Shown in pieces: positions 1-11,564 of a stretch of DNA of 64,000 bases. A program made the translations under genes and the position numbers. Under the pieces are notes generated by a model that saw only the letters and a program-made list of their open reading frames with translations, searched no databases and was not told the DNA's origin. The DNA is from Mariannaea sp. PMI_226. Taxonomy: Eukaryota; Ascomycota; Sordariomycetes; Hypocreales; Nectriaceae. The stretch spans positions 1,178,001-1,242,000 of the forward strand of contig JANFOG010000012.1 of assembly GCA_024336345.1 (NCBI GenBank), given 5' to 3'. Position 1 is the stretch's first letter, and each line of letters begins with the position of its first letter.

Positions 1-38
1 CCTTCCCCCTTGGTGAGCAAACACGTCGGCGACAACAT

Positions 39-1938
39 CTAAATCCAACGCATCCTACGAGCAACACTCAAAATGATGGCACACATCAAAGCCATAAATC
101 CGACAATCCCAAAGAAAGGTCCGAGGTTGGTAACATCCCTGAATGGGACAGCCACGTTCATTCCAAACAGACCACTAACAAGGTTAAGTGGAACAAGAAC
201 GGAGGCCAAGAATGTAATCTTGCTCAGAACTTGATTGGTTTCTGTCCCCTGAGAGATACTGTTGATAGATAGAGTAGCCAGGTAGTTACTGTGCGACCTC
301 GACAGGATCTTTTCAAAGTGACCCAAATTTGTAGCCATGGTCACGACGTGATCCTGAATGTCACCCAAGTATAGGCCAATGTCCATCCGAGGCGTCACCT
401 TGTAATTTTCATTACAGCGCTTGGTAAAACCTCGTAGAATATCTGCCTTGCCACCGAGCAGTCGAAGCAAAGCCATACAGTTCTTGCGTACCCGGCCGAT
501 GGACCGAAGGAACGAGTTTGAATCGTCTTCGCGCATGACGAATACTTCATCCTCAATGGCATCCGCCTCAAGCTCGATTTGGCGAATTGGAGGCCCAAAA
601 GAGTCCACAATGTCGTCGCTATTGCTGTAAGTCAGTCTATATTTGGGCAAGTAGGAGTGTTGTTTCCTCAACCTACATTAAAGCATAGCAAATCCAGTCG
701 CTACTCAGAGAGACGTAGTCCTTCAAGGCAGTAATTCGCTTGCGAACTTGAGTGGCATGTGAGTTCGGGGCAAAGCTGAAGCTGAGAGTACCCTCTCGGA
801 ACACAATGACGTAGATGTTGAAAGGCTCATACTCAATACCATCAGGCTCCTGTACGACATGGAAGGAACGAAAACAGGTAAAGTAATACGCGGGGAAGAG
901 CTCAATCTTCTCTCGGGCTTCCTGGGTAACAATATCCTCGATGGTCAAGGGATGAATGCCAAAGGCCTTGCAAATGGCCGATACTTCCTCCCTAGTAGCC
1001 GAGGTAATGTTCAACCACCAAACGCCATCCTCTTCATCCTCGGGCAGTTCAAACAGTCCCCGAATGTCTTCGCCTGGAAGAACGAGGTCTCCAAGCTCAG
1101 GAGCATGAATTGTTGACTCCCAAGCGGAGGAGAAGAAGCTGAAGCGGTTGCTATCCACTGGGGGAACCTGTGCCTTCGGGGTGGGCTTCTCGGGGGTTGA
1201 TTCAGACGTTTTCTCGCGCGCCATCGAATCTTCGGAAGGCATGTCCAAGATATCACCATCAATTGTCGCTACCTGAGTAGGACGAGAGTCGGAGGTCTGA
1301 GTGCGCAAATCATCAAAACTATGAGAAACTGAGTGTTCATGGCTTGCGACGCGAGCAGCTTCTTCGGCTTGTTCTTGAATGAACTCCTCGAGATATTCGA
1401 AATCGATTTCCAGCTGGTCCTTGCGGCGGGTCGGTTTGGGAGGGAAGCATACGTCTTCCTCGGCAGTCTTATTGGTGACGAAGCTTGCTGCATCATCATT
1501 GATGGTACGGGGCCTACTACGAAAGCTGCGCTTGCTCGAGATGGACATGGCACGGTTCAAGCCATCATCAATCTCTGGTCGCGACTCGGAAAAGGACATT
1601 TCACGCTCCCGACGACGAGCAGCGGCAAAAGCCTTGACTGAGTTAGGTGGCGAGATAGATCTTCCATCTGAAGAGTCAATCGTTGGACGACGGTTGCGAC
1701 GGGCGGTAGGTGAAAGATCTCCAGCCTCTTCATCGATAACGGCCTCCTCGAAATCACGAACCCGAATACCTGGTGTGTTTTGCTCGTTTTCAATTTGTCG
1801 GGAGCCGTACAGGCTATCAAAAGTGCCGCGACGAGGACGTTCTTGTCTCTGGGCCGACACAACCTGGTGTCGATGGTCGTCGAGCTCGGGCATCGGAGTC
1901 GAGTAGGGAGGAGGAGTAGCCTCTTCGTGGTCAGACAT
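39..1938 (-). CDS. CorA-family Mg2+ transporter (Alr/Mnr2 type)
   Basis: Membrane magnesium/divalent-cation channel of the CorA superfamily, fungal Alr1/Mnr2 branch (plasma or vacuolar membrane). Two exons, complement(677..1938) and (39..624). The 52 bp intron has donor GTAGGT and acceptor TTACAG; splicing gives ICYALINSDDIVDSFG across the junction, matching the family. The 615-residue product has a Ser/Arg/acid-rich disordered N-terminal half (about 1-280), a CorA cytosolic domain, and two C-terminal membrane segments. The first of these ends in the diagnostic selectivity motif GMN (residues about 575-577, GLFGMNV). The start ATG at 1938 is the only one giving the full N-terminus. It is transcribed divergently from SPC1 across a 2.5 kb gap. 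Family is certain; transported ion and membrane are inferred from homology. Confidence 0.93.
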
Positions 1939-4420
1939 TGTGATGGTTTTTCCTTGAAGCCAAGTCTTTTTTCGATATTTCTTTGAAGATAGCGTCCGTA
2001 GGTCGGTGTCGGAAAAGGAGGAGCTGGCAAGGACGGAGGCGGCGAGGGCTAATCCGGGTTACTGGTTCACAGTCCCATACTTTGGTTCGGACAATTGGCG
2101 TCTTTGATGTCCTTGATAGACGTCACGCCCGGCGCGGCAGGGGCGCGCCGAGTCTTGAATTGGATCAAACCGTGAACAAGATCTGGCGGTCGTTGCCAGA
2201 TATTGTCGGGTTAGAGTAAGATACGTATCGCGGAGAGTGAAATTGGAACTTGAAGGGGCGTTGGACCAGTTAGGGGGGTTTCTTGTTGACTCCGCTATAG
2301 ACCCAGAAGCCGGGACTCAAAGGCGAAGCAGGAGAAGGGATGAAAATAGCGAGTTGAGCCAACTTGAAAACTGAGGTTGATTGAGGCGAGACGCCGGGTA
2401 TCCTCTCACTGAGGGTTTTGAGGGATGTGGACTTGAAAGTTTAAACAGTCAAGTGAGTCAAAGCCGGGGGGGACGCTGGTGCTCTGAATTGATGAGACAA
2501 AGGTAGTGTTCGATATAAGGAAATCAAACATCGATGGTCGAGGGTTGGGCTTTGAAATTGGGTTGGACCAGCCAGGGAGTTATATTGCTGAGGCCTGACT
2601 TGCGAAGATGGGGATTTCAGCCAAGGCCGTGGTCGGTGCTAGGGGCTCGTATGACGACAGGGTCAAGGGTGGCCAAAATTTGACTCCTCAACGGGGTCGG
2701 AGTGGTAAAAGGGGGGAGGCTTTTCGTCTAATCTTCGTTCACAAGAACAAAGTAAGCGGACAAAAGATACAATCTTGCACAACGAAAAATATAGTTGGAA
2801 TATGTCGGATTTGAACCAAGAGAAAAGGTCCAAGGAAAAATATGTGTGAGAGGAGGAGAAGGATGGAAGAGCAAATTAAATTCGAGGAGGTAACATAGCC
2901 AAGACAGGAACGGGCGAAAAAATGTGCAGCCGCCAGGCCAGGGCCGATGGCCTAAAAAAAAATTAACAGACAATATTGTTCCAGCAATGCGACAAGCAAC
3001 CCAGTAGCCAATGGCGTCCAAAGAATCTCCAACAAGACAGGCCAACGAGCCACCGCCACCTTCCTTGCAGGGCCACCGACAGGGGGCAACTGTTCGCTCG
3101 GACTGCGATGAGGCCTGTGCCCGATCGGGCCGCCACAGACGCCACAGCAAGCAAATCTTCTCTATCCAATCCCTTCCAAATTCGATGGTAATGCTGGTTT
3201 GTCAGTCAACGCCACAAAACAGTACATACGGAGCACTATCGTAGTTTCACCACCAAGAAAACCTTGTAAGACCAACCAAAGCAAAATCCGCCATGGCTAT
3301 GAAATTATCGGAAGAGAAACCACAAAGAGGGACCACTGCTCCCACACGTTGGAAACTCGAGCTCCGACTGGCCCACCCGAGAGGGTCCTCGGACGCTTGT
3401 GTCGACGCTCCTACCCGCACTTGACTACCGACTTTCATAACGTACTCCATTCAATACTACATGGAGAACATACAGTACTTCACAAAAATCTAAAGCCTCA
3501 AGACTACTCTCTGATAATTGAAAGTTTAGCACATTCCCCCCCACCCGTGACTTTGATATCCTATTCTGGGGCATCTCTCGATGCAACCAACTGATTGCTG
3601 TCGCCCTTTGATTCGTGAACACAAGCGATTTGCTCAAGATGACAAAACAGGGGGGGAAATTCATTGTTCTGGCCTTTCCCTGTAACCTGACTGTGCCCTC
3701 TTGATAGGCTCACATTCTTGTAAAACACCTCATGCCTGGTGTTATTCCCGTCGTAGCTGAATCTTATTTCTCATGATCATTGCATACATATCCGTGATGC
3801 CAGGCTCAGCGAGCTGGCCTGATATCATTTTTATTCGTGGTGCTATTATTGTCCACCGGGTCTAGTGCATAGCATTGTATCCTGACTCATACTATAGATT
3901 ATGCACCACCCATATTATTTTTCCGACTGCATGGGTAGGCCTTAGGCGATAGATATGAATAGCATACTCCTTACTTGGGAGCGCTCCCTGTGCTTTGGTA
4001 ATTGCATTTCTTGGTAAGGTGCTCCTCGGTAGTAATACGTACATTGATTACTCTATTGTTGGTGCAAGCTAGAAAAACTAACCCAATCGGGAACACCTCC
4101 CCATGCTCAAGTGGGCCAAAGCCTGCCACTCAATACTGACTGCATAACCACCCAAACATCATTGTGGACACTTAAGTCAATGTTGAAAGGCCATCGCAGC
4201 AGCACAGCATCAGCACTGGAAAGCAACCTCTTGACGCTTAGGCTCGTTGACCACCATCCCATTCATACCCAGACAATTCAAACGCCTGCCAACCTCTATT
4301 CCTGCTCATTCGACCAGACTATCATTCGCGAGCCAGTAATCAACCACACGCGCCCGAACGTCCTAGCCGAACCGTCCATCCCTTCAGTCTTGTCCACCTC
4401 CCTCAAATTCCGCAACAAAT
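1939..4420. other. intergenic region between the CorA gene and SPC1
   Basis: About 2.5 kb between two divergently oriented genes. Short ORFs on both strands (the largest about 140 codons, near 2728-3150 on the minus strand) overlap one another and show no family resemblance or consistent intron structure. The segment presumably holds both promoters and 5' leaders. A T-loop-like string near 2811 was checked and does not belong to a tRNA. Confidence 0.6.
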
Positions 4421-4841
4421 ATGGCCGATATTCTAGACCAGGCTCGCGACGTTGTCGAGGCTCAGATAGTGAGGCCACCAATATTGCAGATGAACTCTCC
4501 ATATGTAGACGTTGCATACTAATCAACGTTTGTCGCAGGACTTCGAAGGCCAGAGGCTCGCCGAACTCCTTGCAACAGTCCTTCTTGTCCTCTCTGGGGT
4601 ACAGTCTAGCATAATCTGTCGCGTTATGGACTCTCATTTTGCTGATATGACCTTCTAGGCTCTCTCCTTTCTTGTTGGCTACTTCCTACAGGACATCAAG
4701 CTCACACTCTTCGCCGGACTCGGCGGGACGGCCTTGACGTTCTTGGTTGTGACGCCAGCCTGGCCCTTCTACAATAAAAATCCAGTCAATTGGTTGCCAG
4801 CAGGGTATGCAGCAGAGGTGGCAGCAAGCAAATCGATTTAA
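4421..4841 (+). CDS. SPC1: signal peptidase complex subunit SPC1
   Basis: Small non-catalytic ER membrane subunit of the signal peptidase complex (SPCS1/Spc12 family), which supports cleavage of signal peptides during translocation. Three exons: 4421..4468, 4539..4598 and 4659..4841. Introns have donors GTGAGG and GTACAG, and the first has a CTAAT-type branch site. The 96-residue product begins MADILDQARDVVEAQIDFEG and carries two hydrophobic hairpin segments (about 20-43 and 48-70). It continues with TPAWPFYNKNPVNWLP, typical of the family. No single reading frame covers it, so simple ORF calling misses it. It converges with RBX1, with 164 bp between stop codons. Confidence 0.93.
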
Positions 4842-5005
4842 TAAACTCCTCGGCCTGATGTAGGCTAAGGTATGTGGGTAGTGGTGTATACGTGTTCCAT
4901 TCAGCGAAGCCCATGGCGAACATGGGGCGCTGTCCTTGCCACAGGTATTCAATGTTATGCTTTTTCTCGCGTAATTTCGTATCGTATCCCTTCATGTCTC
5001 TTTGA

Positions 5006-5545
<540 letters not shown>

Positions 5546-7375
5546 CGTGGGAGAGCTTGGCAGCGGAGGGGTCGGGGAGAGGTCGGTGGGGATGTGCACT
5601 TGCCCGTCAGCGGTGGCAGATGCGGTGTCGATAGAATACCGAGCTTGTGAGGGTTGATAATAGTTGACTGGTAGTTAAAAGTAGCGTTGTTGAGAGTATT
5701 TGGATCGATGACGGAGAGACAACGTGGGCTTGGGTGTGGTTGCGGTTGAGAAATCGGTGGAGCACCACTGCGCAGTTGGTGCTTTGTTGGAGTGTGCCTG
5801 GAGGTATCAAAGAACTGGAGTGGGGATGTGAGCTGACTACCTACACAAGGTACCTACCTACCACCTACCTTAGGTAAGGTACCTCTAGTGCCTACAGGTA
5901 GGAAGCTAAGGCTGAGAACGGTCTTTGGCGACTTGGGGGTTCTACATCTTCCAAGGTATCACTCAATAAATTCAAATTAGATATTAATGAGTGACCAAGA
6001 GATTAGGAGCTCATCATTTTGAATGCCGTAACTAACAATAATAAGTATAGAGAGCCTACTTTTTTTTTTTGTTACTTTGATTTGTCATTCTGGATCTACT
6101 ATCGTTACATCATACCAATTGATTAAAGAAGTTTCCTGCAGACTCTTGAACTTTGTTACCTATCCTACCTCAGAAGTGAGATGAAGTCGTTCGGTAAACT
6201 TGTTGTGTCAACTACGTGGGATATGCTCCGTTGAAGTCATTGAGTGTCTCAGTACTAGGCAGGCGCCTGCAGATGAGAAGTGCGAAATGATAGTGGAAAA
6301 TAGACTACCTTACTGTACCCGATATCCCCAGAAGGCTGCTGAAAGAATTAGGTGCATTCTCAAATGCTGTCAAAAGGTTGTTTACCTCAATGTTACCCTC
6401 CACCTTGCGTGGTGATGAGGGGCAACTGATGGTTCATTGGAGCAAGCCATGCCAGAGGTCCAAGCCCGAAGAAAGCGCCCAGTTGGCTGAAGTTCCTCCT
6501 TGTCTGGAGTACCGCCGACCGAGGTGGAATGGCCGGATGGCGGCCATACCAGAAGAACAATTCGATGACTCTAGGCGGGGATGAAAGTGATTCCTGACTC
6601 ATCCGCTGTGCGTCCTTGGTAACCCGGCAATGGTGACGATGTGATTGAATCTGTCTACTGCAATCTAGTGACGAAAAACATATCTTATTGTTTATCCGCC
6701 ATGCATAATTATTGAGGCTTCGATTCCTTGCGTGTGTCTCTGTTGCTGTTTGTTGGCTTGCATTTGAGGCGCCATTCAGTTTACACTGCCAAGTGGCACT
6801 TGACCAAGGTGCAGATTGGTGTCTGTTGCGCGTTGGCCAAACAGCAGGCTTATAGAACCCTGAACGGCGGGAGACCCCTGTAGGATTTGCCCTGTAACCC
6901 CTGTAAAATAACTTCGGCGGCCAACTTTATAGCGGGAGTTTGCACAGCCCCGGCTTCAAGGCTGGCCAACCAAATGCTGCTCAAGAGGCTGAAGGCCTGA
7001 GTGACCTACTCAGCTGAAGGCCCTCCATCGTCATCGTCTGTTTTTAATCCCGGGCCCCGCCCACCACACTTCCCAAGTTCCTCTCCTCTTCCTTCAACCA
7101 TCAATCTACATTCCACAGCACCATGAACTTTTCAAGTCACTCATCTACCAGACTTGTTGCCTTTCTCTCTACTATTTCTGTTGCTTCCACATACTCGACG
7201 CATTCACCCTCAATCCATCCTCCCGACTCATAAATAATTCCGTCCCGGATCGCATTGCATCGTGTGTTATTCCTTTCAATAACCGCCCTTCTCTTTCCCA
7301 ACCCCCCTGCCTTTCAATCTTCCCTAGTTTATTGCTCCTCGACCCTGCTCCCTTCAGTTCGTCGCCCTTGGCACC
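5546..7375. other. divergent promoter region RBX1 / PNRC gene
   Basis: 1.8 kb without a supportable gene. It contains a dense cluster of TACC/GGTA palindromic motifs at about 5838-5910, a T11 run near 6060, and a pyrimidine-rich stretch from about 7030 to 7375 that looks like the 5' leader of the downstream PNRC gene. Small overlapping ORFs at 6200-6600 have no recognisable content. Confidence 0.55.
5838..5910. repeat. cluster of GGTACCTA-type palindromic motifs
   Basis: Within about 70 bases the sequence repeatedly uses CCTACC, AGGTACC and TAGGTA, including CCTTAGGTAAGG. The same motif family recurs in at least ten other intergenic stretches of the window and never inside the recognised exons. 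Function unknown. Confidence 0.6.
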
Positions 7376-8569
7376 ATGTATGAAACAACTGCTCAGCCGA
7401 CAACCACACCTGCCCGCCGTCGTCAGGGCCGTGGCAACGGTCGCGCGGCCGCGCAAAAGGCCTATGCCTCGGAGAATGACGCAGTCAATGTTGGCTTTGA
7501 TCACAGCCCTCAGACACCCCAGAAGCACGGCGTCAACTCCCCTGCACGCCATACAAACAACGCGAACTCGAAACAGCGATCTCGCAACAAGCCTAGAACT
7601 ACCTCCAAGAACACTCCAAGTTCTCCAGACTCTGGACGCCCCGGTCGCCACACCCCGCCGCAACAGTCATCATCCATGAGGCCGGTTCCAGCTCCGGCCT
7701 TCGCGGGCGCCACCTTCCATGCCTCTCCTGCGCCCTCGGCATTGCCTCTACCTAGCTTCATCACCAAATCTTCGGTTGAGTCTCCTTGTGTCAAGATCCC
7801 GCACGAGATTCTCCAAGAACCTTCCCCTCCGACGGACACCGATGCTCCCACACCATCTCGCCAGGCCTCGGCTCCTATTGCTCAATCATCCCCTCTGGAT
7901 TTCATGTTCCGTGCCCATCGTGAGGAGCAAGCACGTGGACGTCGCGGAAGCCCTGCCAGTCTTGGCCCGTCTGCATTTGCCTCCGACTCCCCGTCTTCAC
8001 AATCGCCTTTTGAACGTGGTAGTGTCCAGAAACCATCGCCTCTCTCCCATTCCGTTCGCTCCAAGCCTCGATACCAGCCTGGTATCGACAGTGCTGAGTT
8101 GGATGGAACTCCTGGTCGTCCACTGGGTCCTGCTTTCTCTACCCCTTACCATGAACGTATTAATGCTGCTCGGTCCGGTACTACTCGTTCTCCGGCTGCT
8201 GTGCACCTTCCACGACAATCCTCCGCTCCCGAGCCGGGCGAGGATCCTGCTGAAGCTCTAAAGCGTTATCTATTCAGTGGCGCCTCTCGATCTGCACCTG
8301 CACCTGCACCTGCTCCTATGCCTGCCTCCAACACTGCACCCAATGGGTTTCCTTCCTCTAGACCCCAGACTCATGCCCAATACAACGGTATCAACAACAC
8401 CACCACCACCACCACCACCAACAACAACATGCTTCCCATGTCGAACGCAAACGGCACTCATGATGGTCGTCCTAATGACTACCAAGAGATGGAGGATAAC
8501 CTTCGACGACTACTCAAATTAGATTTGACTGCTGGGCCCGCGAATACTCAACGCCGGCTATTTTCTTAG
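7376..8569 (+). CDS. PNRC-domain protein, Edc1/2-like decapping activator candidate
   Basis: Intronless gene for a 397-residue, low-complexity, basic and Pro/Ser/Thr-rich protein. The only strongly patterned segment is at residues about 109-128 (FAGATFHASPAPSALPLPSF), which fits the proline-rich nuclear receptor coactivator motif. That motif is shared with yeast Edc1/Edc2 and binds the Dcp1 EVH1 domain to stimulate mRNA decapping. The N-terminus is rich in Arg/Gln/Asn; there is a PAPAPAP run and a Thr7-Asn3 run (ACC repeat in the DNA). The C-terminus ends in a short amphipathic segment, EMEDNLRRLLKLDL. Assignment to the PNRC motif is firm by eye; the decapping role is inferred from the family. 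The start ATG at 7376 follows a CT-rich leader. Confidence 0.75.
   Translation: MYETTAQPTTTPARRRQGRGNGRAAAQKAYASENDAVNVGFDHSPQTPQKHGVNSPARHTNNANSKQRSRNKPRTTSKNTPSSPDSGRPGRHTPPQQSSSMRPVPAPAFAGATFHASPAPSALPLPSFITKSSVESPCVKIPHEILQEPSPPTDTDAPTPSRQASAPIAQSSPLDFMFRAHREEQARGRRGSPASLGPSAFASDSPSSQSPFERGSVQKPSPLSHSVRSKPRYQPGIDSAELDGTPGRPLGPAFSTPYHERINAARSGTTRSPAAVHLPRQSSAPEPGEDPAEALKRYLFSGASRSAPAPAPAPMPASNTAPNGFPSSRPQTHAQYNGINNTTTTTTTNNNMLPMSNANGTHDGRPNDYQEMEDNLRRLLKLDLTAGPANTQRRLFS
8397..8429 (+). repeat. ACC/AAC trinucleotide microsatellite within CDS
   Basis: About eight ACC units followed by AAC units encode the Thr7-Asn3 run of the PNRC-domain protein. The tract is in frame, so unit-number variation would change protein length without a frameshift. 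Confidence 0.85.
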
Positions 8570-9259
8570 ACCATTTTGCTGGGGTGTTTCGTGTTCTAGG
8601 GGTTTTCGCTGTTTTCTACTCGACATCTCTATATTTCGTTTACCAGAGTTTCTTCTGAAGACGGTTTACAATGAAGCGCTATCCTGGCGGGGCGATAAAT
8701 CTGTCGCTCTTCGGGGTTTTTCGGTCTGGAACTTGGCGGGCGTTTATGGGTCATGACGTATCGGATTGTTTTCTTGGATCAGGGGGATGGGCATGATTCG
8801 ACACAACTTGGAACCCCTGGAAACATCGTCTTTTCATTTTTTCTCTTTCTTGTTCAACCATGGACTTGAGAAGAGTCATGGAGCTGGTTTGGCCGGGGTG
8901 CCTGGATGTAACTGGGATGTGCGGCTGTTATCAAAGACGGATATCTGTTTTTTGGACTGGTTTTTGATGATACCCAAGGGTTCTATTCGATACGAGAATT
9001 GGTTGAGCGATGATTAAACATATGCTTTGCCAACATGAGACAGCATTCAGCATTACTACAATTATGTATCTGCCTACAACATCAATTTATATTGCTTGCT
9101 ACTTGCTGAGCCTGCTTCTTTCGTCTTGACTATCGACTTGCTGAGCTCTGTACGTAGACTGTTCTTGTTGCTGAGTTATTGAAAGTAATCGACATAAAAT
9201 GATGCACACGAAGCTTTGCCTTCTAGCTCTCCGAACTTTTAGCATCATTGATCGTGCAT
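8570..9259. other. convergent 3' region
   Basis: About 690 bp between the stop codons of the PNRC gene (+) and the amine-oxidase-like gene (-). The ORF at 8766-9017 has no similarity that I recognise and lies where the PNRC 3' UTR should be. Nothing else supported. Confidence 0.5.
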
Positions 9260-11013
9260 TCATTCCTTTGAAGCTCGCCTTCGTTTCTCCTCGCGAGAAT
9301 GCGCTATCCCGTGTGACAGAAGCAGATACTTGGAAAAAAAGTCTTCAGCAAAGTCGTCGAATTTGATGTAATCGGCACCAAGATGGTACGCCGCTGCAAT
9401 ACCGCTAACACAGGCAAGTTCGTGCATGTTCTGGCCAATATCTGTTAGTTAATATCCAAAGGACGTCTAGATATCGCTGCAAAATGACTTACCACTAATG
9501 TCCATGAGCCGGCATAGTAGGTGCTATTCCTTCCATGAAGGAACATCATCCAGGGGACGACTCGTAAGTAGTGTTGCCACCGATGTCCCAGTTGATGCCA
9601 CCAATTGCGTTTGATGACCTTAGATTTGTCGATTTTGTCGAGAGTCCATAGTTGGTCCTGCTTCTTATTGAGAAAGATAGTCTGGTAAACGGGCGTGAAA
9701 GTGTCGCCAGATTCAAGGCTTGGTTTCTTTAGTTGATGTTGGTAGTTGCTGCAGTTGAAGGACATCTCAATCAGACGGGGGTCACTCTGGTATGTATACG
9801 TATAATACATTGGTCTGAATCCAACGGAGTTGTCGTCGCCTTCGGAGAAAGCGATCTGTTTTTTCTGCTCCTCTGATCTGGGCTCTGCACAGAGTTCAGG
9901 CTTGAAAGCTGTTTCGTAGTGGTTATTGAAATACTCTGTGTCGTAATGAGTAACAGTAAGGTCATCGTAGAAGGCTGCTCCTCCAAGGACAAACTTCTCC
10001 CTCCAAGTTGCGCTATTGCCAAGAATTCGTAGAGCATCGTCGGCTAAGACGCAAAGAACCATACCACCAAATGAATGATCGGTTAATTGACCACTTCCAT
10101 TCTTGATCCGAAGTTTAGCACTGTCTGCCGACCTTGATACAACCTCTACTACTTCTGTGTTGGTTCTGATCTCGACACCCTTTGATTCAAGGTCCTCTCG
10201 CCACTTTTTGTAGAAGATATGTAGATGATCAAAAGTCACCATGACAGGCAAGTTGGGAAGAAGTGTTTGCGAGTCGTAATCCCACAACTTCAGATTAGGG
10301 TCTTGGAAAAGACGCTCGACAATGGCAGAAGGGACGTTTGCAGTCTGGTTTCCGGTACCGAGGAACAAAGCAATGAGAGGGTATACCATCTTGTCCCCGA
10401 ATTCCTTGCTGAAGAAGAAGGCTCGCAGCATGATGCGTATCGGTACGAGGCCAAGGATTGGCATCGTCCACTTGATTACTTTGAGGAAGAAACCGAATCT
10501 CTTGATGTCGGACGAGAAACGGGAAATGAGCTTGCTGGGGAAGCAATTCGTCCAGAAACCGTCTTCTCCTTTGCCAAAGGAGACTTGAAGCTCGACTTCG
10601 CGTGCCTCATGGCCGTACTGATCAAAGTAATTGAAGGTATGTTTGAAGATCTACCGGTTATGACTCAGATCACAAACGAGAAAACCAGTAATATTTATCG
10701 TTTTTATTCAAATGTGACTTACAGGAGAACCGCCTTGAACGCCATTGTTCATCCAGGCGGCACCAAACTTCTGTTCATCGAGGGGAATCGACGTCGCCTG
10801 CCCACCGACAACATCGCTTTTCTCGATTACAGTGACCTTGAATCTGTCCGGATGATTTGCCAATGTGGTGGCGCACGACTGAGAAGCAGTAATTGTTAGT
10901 TCGAATCCAGCTGAACGCTTCCACAGTGTCAGATCGCATACCATGCCTGCTGCACCCGCTCCAACGACAACGATATGTCTCCTTTTGTCGCAGGGTGGTG
11001 ATTGTGAAGACAT
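9260..11013 (-). CDS. FAD-dependent amine-oxidase-like oxidoreductase
   Basis: Four exons: complement(10942..11013), (10723..10878), (9493..10650) and (9260..9430), with 62-72 bp introns. Splicing gives a 518-residue flavoprotein. The N-terminal dinucleotide-binding fold is VVVGAGAAGM-SCATTLANHP, with the intron falling exactly after the glycine-rich loop. It is followed by VTVIEKSDVVGGQATSIP, the GG motif of amine oxidase/phytoene-desaturase-like enzymes. The C-terminus has YYAGSWTLVNMHELACVSG, the second FAD contact seen in this superfamily. The last exon was found only by following the donor GTAAGT at 9492. Substrate is unknown; polyamines, amines or pigment intermediates are all possible. 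No biosynthetic cluster surrounds it, and it is divergent from TDP1. Confidence 0.85.
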
Positions 11014-11564
11014 TCTGAGGTGTGTGTACGGTGATGTTTAGGAGGCTTCACAAGAGGGATCTATTCCCGGATGAGATTATGGGAGGCATATGTGTTTTTT
11101 GTACAGGATCAATGAGGCATCGTGGACGTCATTGACTTCTTCTGATGGGAACTGAGACATGGCGGGTATGGCGATCGAAATGGTGAGCAGAATCGGAGTT
11201 TCTTCACCAAGCAATTTAATTCGTTGGAAAGCCTTTATTTTATCAGTAAAGCCAGCCCGACAAAGGATACCAATGATTGATTTTGAAACTTTTTGTTCAA
11301 CCCTCATGCTGCCTCCCTGTCCCTTCTCCTGCATGATCAGCTCCTACAGACATATGGGATTGTCCCCCATCTCGACATTGTGACGCGCCCGCACGTGACT
11401 GCGCGTAGCCAAGCTGACAAGGTTAGTAACAGGGATAAATCAATATACTACGACTCACCAACATCGTGCAATCAAGCAAACGTCCGCTCACCATTGACAA
11501 TTCTATTGAGCCTATTACTCCGGCGCAACCCCGCCGCAAACTCTCAGAGGCGGCTAGTCGCGCC
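11014..11564. promoter_or_regulatory. divergent promoter, amine-oxidase-like gene / TDP1
   Basis: A 551 bp gap between the ATGs of two divergent genes. The last 99 bases before the TDP1 ATG remain open in the TDP1 frame and read like coding sequence (SKRPLTIDNSIEPITP...), but the only upstream initiator-like codon is GTG at 11466. No individual promoter elements can be assigned with confidence. Confidence 0.4.

Noticed and set aside
1379..1906. 175-codon ORF on the plus strand inside the CorA gene
   Set aside because: Shadow of the real CorA exon on the opposite strand.
2795..2830. Reverse-strand GGTTCAAATCC resembling a tRNA T loop
   Set aside because: Stem bases do not pair and no cloverleaf can be drawn.
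5546..5599. Longer RBX1 start at 5599
   Set aside because: The 18 extra residues (Pro/Ser/Thr-rich) are atypical; fungal RBX1 proteins begin at the MADVEMSD-like Met.
10890..10925. GTTCGAATCC string resembling a tRNA B box
   Set aside because: The flanking bases do not form a T stem, there is no matching A box or acceptor stem, and it lies in an intron of the amine-oxidase-like gene.
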